This document shows positions 8,811 to 16,332 of a stretch of 64,000 nt of DNA, in pieces (positions within the stretch are counted from its first letter, which is position 1; each line of letters begins with the position of its first letter). The notes beneath the pieces are model-generated. The model searched no databases and had not been told where the DNA came from. It was given only the letters and a program-made list of their open reading frames with translations. A program made the position numbers and the translations under genes. Source of the stretch: an uncultured Acetatifactor sp. (GTDB lineage: Bacteria; Bacillota; Clostridia; Lachnospirales; Lachnospiraceae); contig CAJULV010000004.1 in the NCBI GenBank assembly GCA_910587555.1, positions 49,378-113,377 on the forward strand, written 5' to 3'.

Positions 8811-10286
8811 CTACTCGTCACCGCTCTCATCACTGTTCTCCTCCGGCGGAGCCGTCAGAATGGCAATCACATTTTTCACATGATCCAGATTGCCGGTGCC
8901 AATCGCCGCCATAATCTCCTCATATGCAGCCGGATCCTCTGTGGCCGTACCCACGGTACCGCTTCTGGGCACCATCTTGTAGCTGCTGCTGTTCACCTGG
9001 GTGCGGCTTACTTCCGTGCCGTTCTCCAGCACCACCTTCCACAGCCGCGCCTTATAGCCGATATGGGCGCTGTCGTACACCAGGTATCCGAGCGGCTTGG
9101 AGGTATCCGCATACAGCATGTCGGCAGGCGGCCTGTTCACCTCCAGCACCTCACTCTCATAACGCACCTCCCGGCCGGCATCCCGCGTCTCCTTACCGTA
9201 GATGGTAAAGGTAATGCGTTTATTCTGTGTAATCCCTTCAATATATACCGGATATTCCAGATTATTTACAAACTTAAAATCCTTTCCCGAACTCTCGGCA
9301 ATCGCCGCGTCGGCAGAAGGGTCTACATAGGTCACAATCATGGAATGGTTGTTGCGTTCCGTCACCTCCAGCTCCGCCAGAAGCACCGCATTATAAAGTG
9401 TGGTAGATACCTGGCAGATACCGCCCCCCAGGCTGTCCACCACCTTGCCGTTCATATAGGAGCCTGCCATGTAATAGCCGTTTGCCTGGCTGAAAGGCGC
9501 CACACTCTCATAGGTGGAGAATTCCTCTCCCGGATACAGAAGCGTGCCGTTGATCAGCTCACAGCCGTTTGCAACATTGGCGCTTCTGTTGGAGCCTGAA
9601 GAACTGTAAGATGTGGTAAACGTTCCCAGCACATCCTTCACCTGTGCCAGTTCTTCCGCAGTCCCCCTCGGCTCCTCCACCTCCACATCCAGGGCGATGG
9701 TACAGGGCTGGCCGTCCCAGTCCTTCATCAACCGCTCGCTGACCCTGTCAACGGAAGTCTCCACATCCAGCGCATAGCCGGTGCGCCCGCCTACCACGCG
9801 GAATTCCCCGTTCTCCCTCACCAGCGTAGCGTCTTCCGCCTTCACATCGTACTGCGCGCATCTCTCCAGCAAAATATCACTGATTGCCTGTAAATCGAAG
9901 GAAATCTCTATCGGCAGCACCAGATTCTCTTTCTCCAGGTCCTTCAACAGCTTGTACCGCTCAATCACATTTCCCCTGCTTCCCACCTCTGCCGCTTCGG
10001 ACACAAGCTCCGGGTTCGCCCAGTAGACCCCCAACTCCCCGGCCGTTACCGTCACTTCCGTATCGTCGGCCGCAAGAAGCGTGATTTCCGTGTCCTCCAT
10101 GCCTTCCACATAGGACTCCACTGCCTGGGATGCCTCTGCGGCAGTCATGCCGGACAGGTCGATATCACCTGCAAAAATTCCTTTTTTAATGGTATCTTCG
10201 GCCTGTGCATCCACCTTCATCCCGAAGGCCGTCATGCAGCCCAGCAGCAGGACGGCAGCCTGCGCCCACCTTATGCCTCTCTTCAT
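8811..10286 (-). CDS. VanW family protein with peptidoglycan-binding-like and G5-like domains
   Basis: 491-residue exported protein. It has an N-terminal signal/anchor (MKRGIRWAQAAVLLLGCMTAFG), one or two peptidoglycan-binding-4-like regions (residues about 40-215), a VanW domain (about 225-370, with the marks GEEFSTYESV, GGGICQVSTTLYNA and HSMIVTYVDPSADAAI), and a C-terminal G5-like strand region. The start at 10286 is favoured because GGGAGG is 7 bp before it; an ATG two codons earlier is only 1 bp from the site. VanW proteins sit in some vancomycin-resistance clusters, but most, like this one, are housekeeping cell-surface proteins of unknown role. Confidence 0.88.
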   Translation of the reverse strand: MKRGIRWAQAAVLLLGCMTAFGMKVDAQAEDTIKKGIFAGDIDLSGMTAAEASQAVESYVEGMEDTEITLLAADDTEVTVTAGELGVYWANPELVSEAAEVGSRGNVIERYKLLKDLEKENLVLPIEISFDLQAISDILLERCAQYDVKAEDATLVRENGEFRVVGGRTGYALDVETSVDRVSERLMKDWDGQPCTIALDVEVEEPRGTAEELAQVKDVLGTFTTSYSSSGSNRSANVANGCELINGTLLYPGEEFSTYESVAPFSQANGYYMAGSYMNGKVVDSLGGGICQVSTTLYNAVLLAELEVTERNNHSMIVTYVDPSADAAIAESSGKDFKFVNNLEYPVYIEGITQNKRITFTIYGKETRDAGREVRYESEVLEVNRPPADMLYADTSKPLGYLVYDSAHIGYKARLWKVVLENGTEVSRTQVNSSSYKMVPRSGTVGTATEDPAAYEEIMAAIGTGNLDHVKNVIAILTAPPEENSDESGDE

Positions 10287-10329
10287 TTCCATACCTCCCG
10301 CCCGCTTCAGCGGGCCTCACCGTTCACCT

Positions 10330-10437
10330 TCAATAAAACATGGACGCCACCAGCGGCACCACCATTGCAAGCACCAGCAAAATGACAATAATAACGGAAA
10401 TACGCTGATTTTTCTTCTTATTATTCATATTAAACAT
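10330..10437 (-). CDS. Small single-pass membrane protein (35 aa)
   Basis: A 35-residue product that starts MFNMNNKKKNQRIS and continues into one hydrophobic helix (SVIIVILLVLAMVVPLVASMF). A CAGGAG ribosome site lies 8 bp before the ATG at 10437, while the longer open frame has no such site. A basic cytoplasmic head followed by a membrane helix predicts N-in orientation. It sits 43 bp upstream of the vanW-like gene on the same strand and may be co-transcribed. I do not recognise a named family. Confidence 0.6.
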   Translation of the reverse strand: MFNMNNKKKNQRISVIIVILLVLAMVVPLVASMFY

Positions 10438-10603
10438 AATATACTCCTGACTGCTCCTTTCCGGCCCCCCGGCATACGGCATCCGCCTGCCGCAGAAGAC
10501 ATCCCCTGTCATTCATCAGCCTACGAAACAGATTATATATGAATTCGAGGTATTTGGCAAGCTTTATTCCTTTTTCCCCCTTCCCTTACGGCGTTTCCTT
10601 TGC

Positions 10604-10609
10604 TATACT
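10604..10609 (+). promoter_or_regulatory. Extended -10 promoter before the 10693 gene
   Basis: TGCTATACT (extended -10, hexamer TATACT at 10604-10609) lies about 85 bp before the start codon; the -35 position is weak. Confidence 0.4.
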
Positions 10610-10692
10610 GGAAACGGCGGGAATGGGCAGGCTTTCCCCCGGCAGTTCAGGCATGCCGCCCCCCGCAATGAAACACAGGAAAGGAAAACAAC

Positions 10693-11298
10693 ATGAATTT
10701 CGGATTTATCGGCGCATTTATTCTTTTTACCATAATCATTTCTTACAACCTGAAAAAACAGGCCCGGAAAAAGCGCAGGGACGAAGAAGACTTCTGGGCA
10801 AGGGAGTCCCGGGCAAATTCCGTCCGCCGCAAGTCCCTGGACGGCCTTGTCTACATCCCCGTGCCGCTGGAGCAGCTTCCCACCCACCTGCTAAACGACA
10901 ATAGCACCGTGCTGGAATGCATCGAAACCCTGGAGGCCCTCTCCTCGCAGAAGATTGTCAATCTCACGGGATGGAGCAATACGGACCTGAAGCTGGAATA
11001 CGGCACGGCAAATATCACGGCACTGTCCGAATACGACCAGAACTATACCCTCCTGGTCCGGACCCTGCAGAAATGGGCCGATGAACTGATTGCAGCCGGG
11101 CACGAGACGGAAGCCTCTGTTATTATGGAATTCGCTGTCAGCACCAATACCGACGTCAGCAGTACTTATTACCGTCTGGCGGATTACTGGATTTCCCTGG
11201 GAGAAAGCTTCCGGGTAGAACGCCTCATACACATTGCGGAAGGCCTGCGTTCCTCCAACCGCGACGCCATCATAAGGCATCTGAAGGAAAAATGCTGA
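10693..11298 (+). CDS. Conserved hypothetical, N-terminally membrane-anchored
   Basis: 201 residues. Residues 4-19 (GFIGAFILFTIIISYN) form a single membrane helix, followed by a basic patch (KKQARKKRRDEE) that keeps the rest in the cytoplasm. The remaining 170 residues look globular and helical, with TPR-like pairs near the end (YYRLADYWISLGESFRVERLIHIAEGL). AGGAAAGG precedes the ATG. It is convergent with uppP and shares a bidirectional terminator with it. No named family recognised; function unknown. Confidence 0.7.
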   Translation: MNFGFIGAFILFTIIISYNLKKQARKKRRDEEDFWARESRANSVRRKSLDGLVYIPVPLEQLPTHLLNDNSTVLECIETLEALSSQKIVNLTGWSNTDLKLEYGTANITALSEYDQNYTLLVRTLQKWADELIAAGHETEASVIMEFAVSTNTDVSSTYYRLADYWISLGESFRVERLIHIAEGLRSSNRDAIIRHLKEKC

Positions 11299-11318
11299 CA
11301 CTGCAGCAGGCCCTTTTT
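11288..11318. terminator. Bidirectional terminator between the 10693 gene and uppP
   Basis: Stem TGCTG (11293-11297) / CAGCA (11304-11308), flanked by AAAAA on the left and TTTTT on the right. The minus-strand T-run abuts the stem directly, so it probably serves uppP best. It overlaps the end of the plus-strand gene. Confidence 0.5.
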
Positions 11319-11321
11319 ACA

Positions 11322-12197
11322 CTATGCCGCCAGCCCGAAGTACACAAGCACCACAATTCCCAGCACAATGCGGTACCATCCGAATATCTTAAAGTTATGT
11401 TTTTTGATATATCCCATGAGAAACCGGAGTACGAACAGGGATATGACAAAGGATACCACTGTCCCCGTTATCAGCAGCGCCAGTTCCGCAGACGTAAATT
11501 CGAAGCCGAACTTCACCACCTTCAGCAGGCTGGCGCCGAACATCACCGGAATTGCCAGAAAGAACGTATACTCCGCAGCCACGGTCCTGGATACGCCGAT
11601 GAGCAGCGCGCCCACAATAGTTGCGCCGGAGCGGGAAGTACCGGGGAAAACGGCCGCCAGCAGCTGGAAGACACCGATGAGCAGCGCCGTCTGGTATGTA
11701 ATCTGGGACAATTTCCTGATTGCGGGGCGCCGTCCCCTGTTCCAGTTCTCTATCACGATAAACGCCACACCGAATACAATCAGCGCTATGGCAACAGAGG
11801 TGGGATTATAAAAAAGCTCGTCAAAAACATCGTCAAACAAAATGCCGATGACGGCAGCCGGCACGCAGGAAATCAGAATTTTAAACCACAGAATCCAGAT
11901 ATCCTTCTTGAAGTATGACATAATGCCTGTCCCGCCTTCTTTCTCCCTTTCCGCCCTGGTCAGTGCAAAGGGCCATATTCTCCCCCAGAACAGCACCACC
12001 ACCGCCAGGATGGCCCCCAGCTGGATTACCACGTCAAACATACCGAAAAATTCCGCGCTGACATTTCCGCCCTCAGCCGCCGTCTTAAAAGGCATGATAC
12101 TCTCCAGCAGGATCAAGTGCCCCGTGCTGCTGATGGGCAGCCACTCTGTAATGCCCTCCACGATTCCGTAAATGATTGCCTTGATGATTTCTATCAT
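11322..12197 (-). CDS. uppP: Undecaprenyl-diphosphate phosphatase UppP (BacA)
   Basis: 291-residue polytopic membrane enzyme that converts undecaprenyl pyrophosphate to the monophosphate lipid carrier used for peptidoglycan and other wall polymers; high expression gives bacitracin tolerance. Both catalytic signatures are intact: EGITEWLPISSTGHL near residue 13 and PGTSRSGATI in the second half. The start at 12197 (MIEIIKAIIYG) follows GGAGAG; the open frame extends 32 codons further upstream but with no ribosome site. A TTGTAT-17-TATAAT promoter lies 195 bp upstream. Confidence 0.95.
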   Translation of the reverse strand: MIEIIKAIIYGIVEGITEWLPISSTGHLILLESIMPFKTAAEGGNVSAEFFGMFDVVIQLGAILAVVVLFWGRIWPFALTRAEREKEGGTGIMSYFKKDIWILWFKILISCVPAAVIGILFDDVFDELFYNPTSVAIALIVFGVAFIVIENWNRGRRPAIRKLSQITYQTALLIGVFQLLAAVFPGTSRSGATIVGALLIGVSRTVAAEYTFFLAIPVMFGASLLKVVKFGFEFTSAELALLITGTVVSFVISLFVLRFLMGYIKKHNFKIFGWYRIVLGIVVLVYFGLAA

Positions 12198-12391
12198 ATC
12201 CGCTCTCCAATCTCCCGTTTTCTGCAGGGCCGTATTCCGTTTTATGCCGCACTGCCTGCCGGAAACCCCGCTTTTTTGAAACACTTCCTTCATTTAGCAT
12301 ATGAATGACGGCATCCGTAAATTCCCGCGACTTTCCGTTCCCCTGCATCGGGCTTTAGGCTGCGCACAGGGCTACGGCTGCCTTGCCCCAT

Positions 12392-12420
12392 ATTATAATG
12401 GAATCCGCCGAAAAATACAA
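12392..12420 (-). promoter_or_regulatory. Sigma-A promoter of uppP
   Basis: On the minus strand: -35 TTGTAT, 17-bp spacer, -10 TATAAT. The -10 sequence is a perfect match to consensus. Confidence 0.65.
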
Positions 12421-12535
12421 TTCCCTGTAATATTAATTTTGTGGAAACGGCGGTTTCGCACACAGCACTGTTGCGGCGTCGGCGAGCGAGCAATCACCTG
12501 ACGGCTCCCGGCGGGTGTCCCCCTTACTTCTTCAG

Positions 12536-12564
12536 TTGACAGCACTTTTTTTCAGTGTTATTCT
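12536..12564 (+). promoter_or_regulatory. Sigma-A promoter of clpS-clpA
   Basis: -35 TTGACA (12536-12541, perfect), 17-bp spacer, -10 TATTCT (12559-12564). This gives a leader of about 100 nt before clpS. Confidence 0.75.
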
Positions 12565-12673
12565 TGTAGCTGGATGAAACGGTTCCAGATTGTCCTCCAT
12601 TCGGCTTTAACAGGGGCAACTCAGTGGTTCCGGCTCATTGACAGTGAAAAAACACATCTCGGAGGTGACAGCA

Positions 12674-12973
12674 ATGTCAGTACAGGGAGAAACAAAGGAA
12701 AAGACAAGAATCAATATCCGGGAACCAAAGCGTTACCGGGTAATCATGCATAACGACGACTTCACCCCCATGGAATTCGTGGTGGAAATTCTCATTGATA
12801 TTTTCCGCAAGGAACTGCCGGAAGCGGAACACCTGATGATGATGGTGCATGAAAACGGCAGGGCTGCCGTAGGTTCCTATTCTTATGACATTGCTGTCAC
12901 AAAGGTAAAAACCGCATCGGATTGGGCGAAAGAGGAAGGGTTCCCCTTTCGGATGACGGTGGAGGAAGCATAA
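12674..12973 (+). CDS. clpS: ClpS, N-degron adaptor for ClpAP
   Basis: 99-residue adaptor that recognises destabilising N-terminal residues (Leu, Phe, Tyr, Trp) and passes the substrate to ClpA. The family core is intact: YRVIMHNDDFTPMEFVV supplies the Asn-Asp-Asp and Met of the binding pocket, and MVHENGRAAVGSY supplies the pocket His. The start at 12674 (MSVQGETKEK) follows GGAGGT with 8-bp spacing; an upstream in-frame ATG at 12638 lacks a site. The flexible N-terminal extension needed for delivery to ClpA is present. Directly followed by clpA. Confidence 0.95.
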   Translation: MSVQGETKEKTRINIREPKRYRVIMHNDDFTPMEFVVEILIDIFRKELPEAEHLMMMVHENGRAAVGSYSYDIAVTKVKTASDWAKEEGFPFRMTVEEA

Positions 12974-12974
12974 A

Positions 12975-12992
12975 TTGTAAAATAGTTTACAA
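12975..12992. promoter_or_regulatory. Perfect 18-bp palindrome between clpS and clpA
   Basis: TTGTAAA, 4-bp centre ATAG, TTTACAA, starting 2 bp after the clpS stop codon. It looks like a dimeric repressor site, or a short hairpin in the mRNA; no regulator is identified. Confidence 0.5.
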
Positions 12993-13008
12993 ATGATTGA
13001 TGAAGCGT

Positions 13009-13073
13009 ACTGTCATGGGGAAGCATTCCGGATAAAATGCCTGTCTGCTGCCCGAAACACTCCACATGACAGT
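13009..13073 (+). promoter_or_regulatory. Long stem-loop in front of clpA
   Basis: ACTGTCATGGGGA (from 13009) and TCCACATGACAGT (to 13073) pair at 12 of 13 positions around a loop of about 40 nt. The stem ends just before the clpA ribosome site GGGAGGG, so it could modulate clpA translation relative to clpS. Confidence 0.45.
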
Positions 13074-13090
13074 CCTGGGAGGGTATCAAT

Positions 13091-15574
13091 ATGTACGTAT
13101 CGCCTGAAGTGGCAGAACTCCTCAGCCAGGCCTTCGCGCTGGCTGAAAACGCCCGGTTTGAGTACGTTACTCCGGAGCTGATCCTATATGCGGCATGCCG
13201 CAATAAAGCCTTTGCACAGGCATTTCAGAATTGTGACGGAAGTGTCAGAAGGCTCGATTTCCAATTAAAGAGCTGGCTGGAAGAAAATATGGAACAAATG
13301 CCCGAAAACGACGGGGCAGAAGATTCCGAAAATGCGCCCGAATTTTCACAGGGCCTTGTCTTTGTGCTGTCCTGCGCCTGGGAAGCGGCACAGAACAGCG
13401 GAAAGTCAGCAGTGGAGCTGCCCCATGTGCTGCATGCAATGTACAGGCTGCCCGAAAGCTACGCGGTATATTTTATGCAGCTGCAGGGAGTGGAGCAGGC
13501 AAGGCTGCTGCAGGAAATGACAATCGCCGCCCAGGAAAACGCGGAGGGGAAAAACGCCGGACGCAGAAGCCCCGGACCGACAGGCGGCAGCCGCATAAAG
13601 GCACAGGCTAATACACCTGCGGATAAAAACTTATCTGATGATGAGGACGGTCATTTTCGGCGCGGTTCCCTGTATGACGCCCCGCCGGATGAAGACGACG
13701 GCGCCTTCCCGTACGACTTCCAGGCTGAGGATGGGTATGAGGAGGAAGATGCCCACACCTGCTTCTGGCAGCAATATGCCTCCTGCCTGAATGATCATCT
13801 GGAAGATGTCAATCCGCTGATCGGGCGGCAGGAAGAGCTGGAACGCACCATGCAGATTCTCTGCCGCAGGGAGAAGAACAATCCTCTTCACATCGGCGAA
13901 CCCGGCGTAGGCAAGACCGCCATCACCTACGGGCTGGCGCGCATGCTGGAGGAAGGAACGGTTCCCGAACCCTTATCCGGCTCTAAAATCTACGCCCTGG
14001 ATTTAGGCAGCCTGCTGGCGGGCACCCAGTATCGGGGAGACTTCGAGAAACGCTTCAAGCGCGTCATGGAAGACTTAAGCCGGGAGGAAAAGCCCATTAT
14101 TTACATTGACGAAATTCACAACATCGTGGGCGCAGGCGCAGTTAACGGCGGAACCTTTGACGTCTCCAACATGCTGAAGCCCTACCTGGCAGCCGGGCAC
14201 ATCCGTTTCATCGGCGCCACCACCTACGAGGAATACAAGAAGCATTTCTCAAAGAACAAGAGCCTGGTACGAAGGTTCCAGAATATAGATATCAAGGAAC
14301 CCGGCGTAGGGGATACTGTCCGAATTCTGGAGGGCCTGCGTGAAACCTATGAGTCCTTCCACGGCGTTGCCTATGAGGAAGGCGTGCTGGAATATGCCGT
14401 GGAGATGAGCGCCAAATATATCAACGAGCGTTACCTGCCGGACAAGGCAATCGACTTGATAGACGAGGCCGGCGCCTACCGCCGTATGCACCCTGCGGCG
14501 CAGGAAAACCAGCCTGCGGCAGAGGAAGGCAGCTCCAGGGTGCAGCACCCGGAACGGGAACGCCAAGCCGTGGACAAAGCCCTCATAGACGAAATCCTGT
14601 CCAAAACCTGCCAGATTCCCAAACAGATAGTGGAAAATGACGAGACACAGCGCCTCGGCACCCTGGAGGGCCGGCTTCTGAGCCGCATTTTCGGACAGAA
14701 TGAAGCCGTATCCCAGGTAGTCAACGCCGTAAAATTCGCAAGGGCAGGGCTTCTGGAAGAGGGAAAGCCCCTGGCAAGCCTGCTGTTCGTAGGACCCACC
14801 GGTGTCGGAAAAACGGAAATTGCCAGAAGCCTTGCGGAAGAGCTGGGCATCCGGCTCATCCGCTTTGATATGAGCGAATACGAGGAAAAGCACGCCGTTG
14901 CCAAGCTCATCGGCGCCCCCGCCGGATATGTGGGTTACGAGGAAGGCGGACTGCTCACGGAGGAAATCCGTAAATCTCCCCATGCCGTCCTTCTGCTGGA
15001 CGAAATCGAGAAAGCCCACCCGGATATCTACAATATCCTGCTGCAGGCCATGGATTATGCCACTCTCACCGACAACCAAGGAAGAAAAGCGGATTTCCGT
15101 AATGTTATCATCATTATGACGTCCAATGCCGGTGCAAGCCGAATGGGAAAACACGGCATCGGCTTCCAGGGTAAGGATGTCAGCACCGAAATCCTTCTGG
15201 AAGAAGTGAAACGCGTCTTTCAGCCGGAATTCCGCAACCGCCTGAACCGAATTGTGGTGTTCAACAGCATGGATGAAAAAATGGCGGAGCAGATTGTGGA
15301 AAAGAAGCTGGGAGAACTGCAGAAAATGCTTCTGCGCAAAAAGGTAGCGCTCTCCGCCGACGCGCCGGCGAAAATGCTGATAAAGCAAAAGGGCATCAGC
15401 GCAGAATTCGGCGCCCGGGAAATCGAGCGTGTAATCCAAAGCGAAATCAAACCCCTTCTGGTGGACGAGATGCTCTTCGGCGCACTGAAAGACGGCGGAA
15501 ACTGCAGCCTGGCCGCTGACGGCGAAAGCTTCCGGCTGAACCTGTCACCGCAGGCAGATGAAATATCCAAATAA
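13091..15574 (+). CDS. clpA: ClpA, AAA+ unfoldase of the ClpAP protease
   Basis: 827-residue double-ring AAA+ unfoldase that feeds proteins to ClpP. N domain with Clp-N repeats at residues 1-150; first Walker A GEPGVGKTA near 269 and DEIHNIVGAG Walker B region; second Walker A GPTGVGKTE near 568; sensor and arginine elements follow. There is no coiled-coil M domain between the ATPase domains beyond a short linker, which separates it from ClpC and ClpB. The ClpP-docking loop IGF (KHGIGFQG) is present. Residues about 155-235 form an unusual acidic, low-complexity linker (YDAPPDEDDGAFPYD, GYEEEDAH) between the N domain and the first ATPase domain. Pairs with clpS 117 bp upstream. Confidence 0.95.
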   Translation: MYVSPEVAELLSQAFALAENARFEYVTPELILYAACRNKAFAQAFQNCDGSVRRLDFQLKSWLEENMEQMPENDGAEDSENAPEFSQGLVFVLSCAWEAAQNSGKSAVELPHVLHAMYRLPESYAVYFMQLQGVEQARLLQEMTIAAQENAEGKNAGRRSPGPTGGSRIKAQANTPADKNLSDDEDGHFRRGSLYDAPPDEDDGAFPYDFQAEDGYEEEDAHTCFWQQYASCLNDHLEDVNPLIGRQEELERTMQILCRREKNNPLHIGEPGVGKTAITYGLARMLEEGTVPEPLSGSKIYALDLGSLLAGTQYRGDFEKRFKRVMEDLSREEKPIIYIDEIHNIVGAGAVNGGTFDVSNMLKPYLAAGHIRFIGATTYEEYKKHFSKNKSLVRRFQNIDIKEPGVGDTVRILEGLRETYESFHGVAYEEGVLEYAVEMSAKYINERYLPDKAIDLIDEAGAYRRMHPAAQENQPAAEEGSSRVQHPERERQAVDKALIDEILSKTCQIPKQIVENDETQRLGTLEGRLLSRIFGQNEAVSQVVNAVKFARAGLLEEGKPLASLLFVGPTGVGKTEIARSLAEELGIRLIRFDMSEYEEKHAVAKLIGAPAGYVGYEEGGLLTEEIRKSPHAVLLLDEIEKAHPDIYNILLQAMDYATLTDNQGRKADFRNVIIIMTSNAGASRMGKHGIGFQGKDVSTEILLEEVKRVFQPEFRNRLNRIVVFNSMDEKMAEQIVEKKLGELQKMLLRKKVALSADAPAKMLIKQKGISAEFGAREIERVIQSEIKPLLVDEMLFGALKDGGNCSLAADGESFRLNLSPQADEISK

Positions 15575-15610
15575 ACAATTCCATATTTTTGACGATCCGG
15601 CAAAAACAAC

Positions 15611-15639
15611 TTGCTTTTTCGGCAATAATATGTTATATT
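15611..15639 (+). promoter_or_regulatory. Promoter of the 15722 gene
   Basis: -35 TTGCTT, 17-bp spacer, -10 TATATT, about 80 bp before the start codon. Confidence 0.5.
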
Positions 15640-15721
15640 TTTGTAAAGGTCCCCGGTCAAAAAGGGCGTGAAGAATAAGTCACAGATTTTCAGAGCGTAA
15701 TTAAAGAAAGGAAGGCTATCG

Positions 15722-16126
15722 ATGAAACACATGCGTATTCCCCAAAAAACATTTATCTTAACGCTGTCCCTGGTTATTATCATCCTGTGTGGTGCAATCC
15801 TTTTCACTGTAATGAACAAATCCGCTAATACTGTGGCGCTTGATTTTGACGATTTGTGCAAGGTGGAATCAATAGAATTCGCAAATCAGCTATCTCATCT
15901 GGATAAGGTAGATCACGCGCTTGTACTCATAGAACCGTTAAACAATGAGATAGACAGAGTGTACATAACCGTTCAGGTTGAAGATGAAATCAATCATTCG
16001 GAGATCGACAATATATCAAACTATATCGGAAGCCATTTCGAAGAACTCGATGAAGATCAGATTTTGATCAGTTATCTTGATTCGTCATACAATTTACGGC
16101 ATTCAGTTCCCGAACTGACCAATTAG
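15722..16126 (+). CDS. Unknown small protein with N-terminal membrane anchor
   Basis: 134 residues. One membrane helix at about residues 10-31 (FILTLSLVIIILCGAILFTV) with a basic N-terminus, then about 100 residues probably outside the membrane, acidic, with a possible alpha/beta fold (DHALVLIEPL, DRVYITVQVEDE). GGAAGG precedes the ATG. Base composition is more AT-rich than its neighbours. It has its own promoter and terminator, so it is a separate unit within the clp-aat region. No family recognised; N-terminal anchor type is the only clue to location. Confidence 0.65.
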   Translation: MKHMRIPQKTFILTLSLVIIILCGAILFTVMNKSANTVALDFDDLCKVESIEFANQLSHLDKVDHALVLIEPLNNEIDRVYITVQVEDEINHSEIDNISNYIGSHFEELDEDQILISYLDSSYNLRHSVPELTN

Positions 16127-16171
16127 AAATAGAGGGGCTTTTTTGTCCCCGTTAAGGTATGGCATAACAGG

Positions 16172-16200
16172 CCGGTGGTGTTTCTTACACCGCCGGTTTT
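16172..16200 (+). terminator. Terminator after the 15722 gene
   Basis: CCGGTGGTGT and ACACCGCCGG form a 10-bp stem (one G-U pair) with loop TTCTT, followed by TTTT. Confidence 0.75.
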
Positions 16201-16332
16201 CATTGTCCAAAATCTGATCAGCTGTTAATGATATGGAAATATATGACGATATATACGGTAGAAATCCGATGATAGGATCTTGTCTCAAATTCTATTATAT
16301 AGCTTATACTTTTATAAAAAGGAGTGATGACA

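Larger units (their letters stand above)
12198..12673. other. Divergent intergenic region uppP/clpS
   Basis: 476 bp without a gene. It holds the uppP promoter on the minus strand, the clpS promoter on the plus strand, and a long clpS leader. No conserved RNA motif was recognised in it. Confidence 0.5.

Noticed and set aside
14249..15439. 396-codon open frame antisense to clpA
   Set aside because: clpA motifs are intact across this stretch; the antisense protein has no recognisable domain.
16255..16285. Sigma-28-like promoter before the FliD-like gene (CCGATGAT)
   Set aside because: Only a partial -10 match and no proper -35; insufficient to claim flagellar control.
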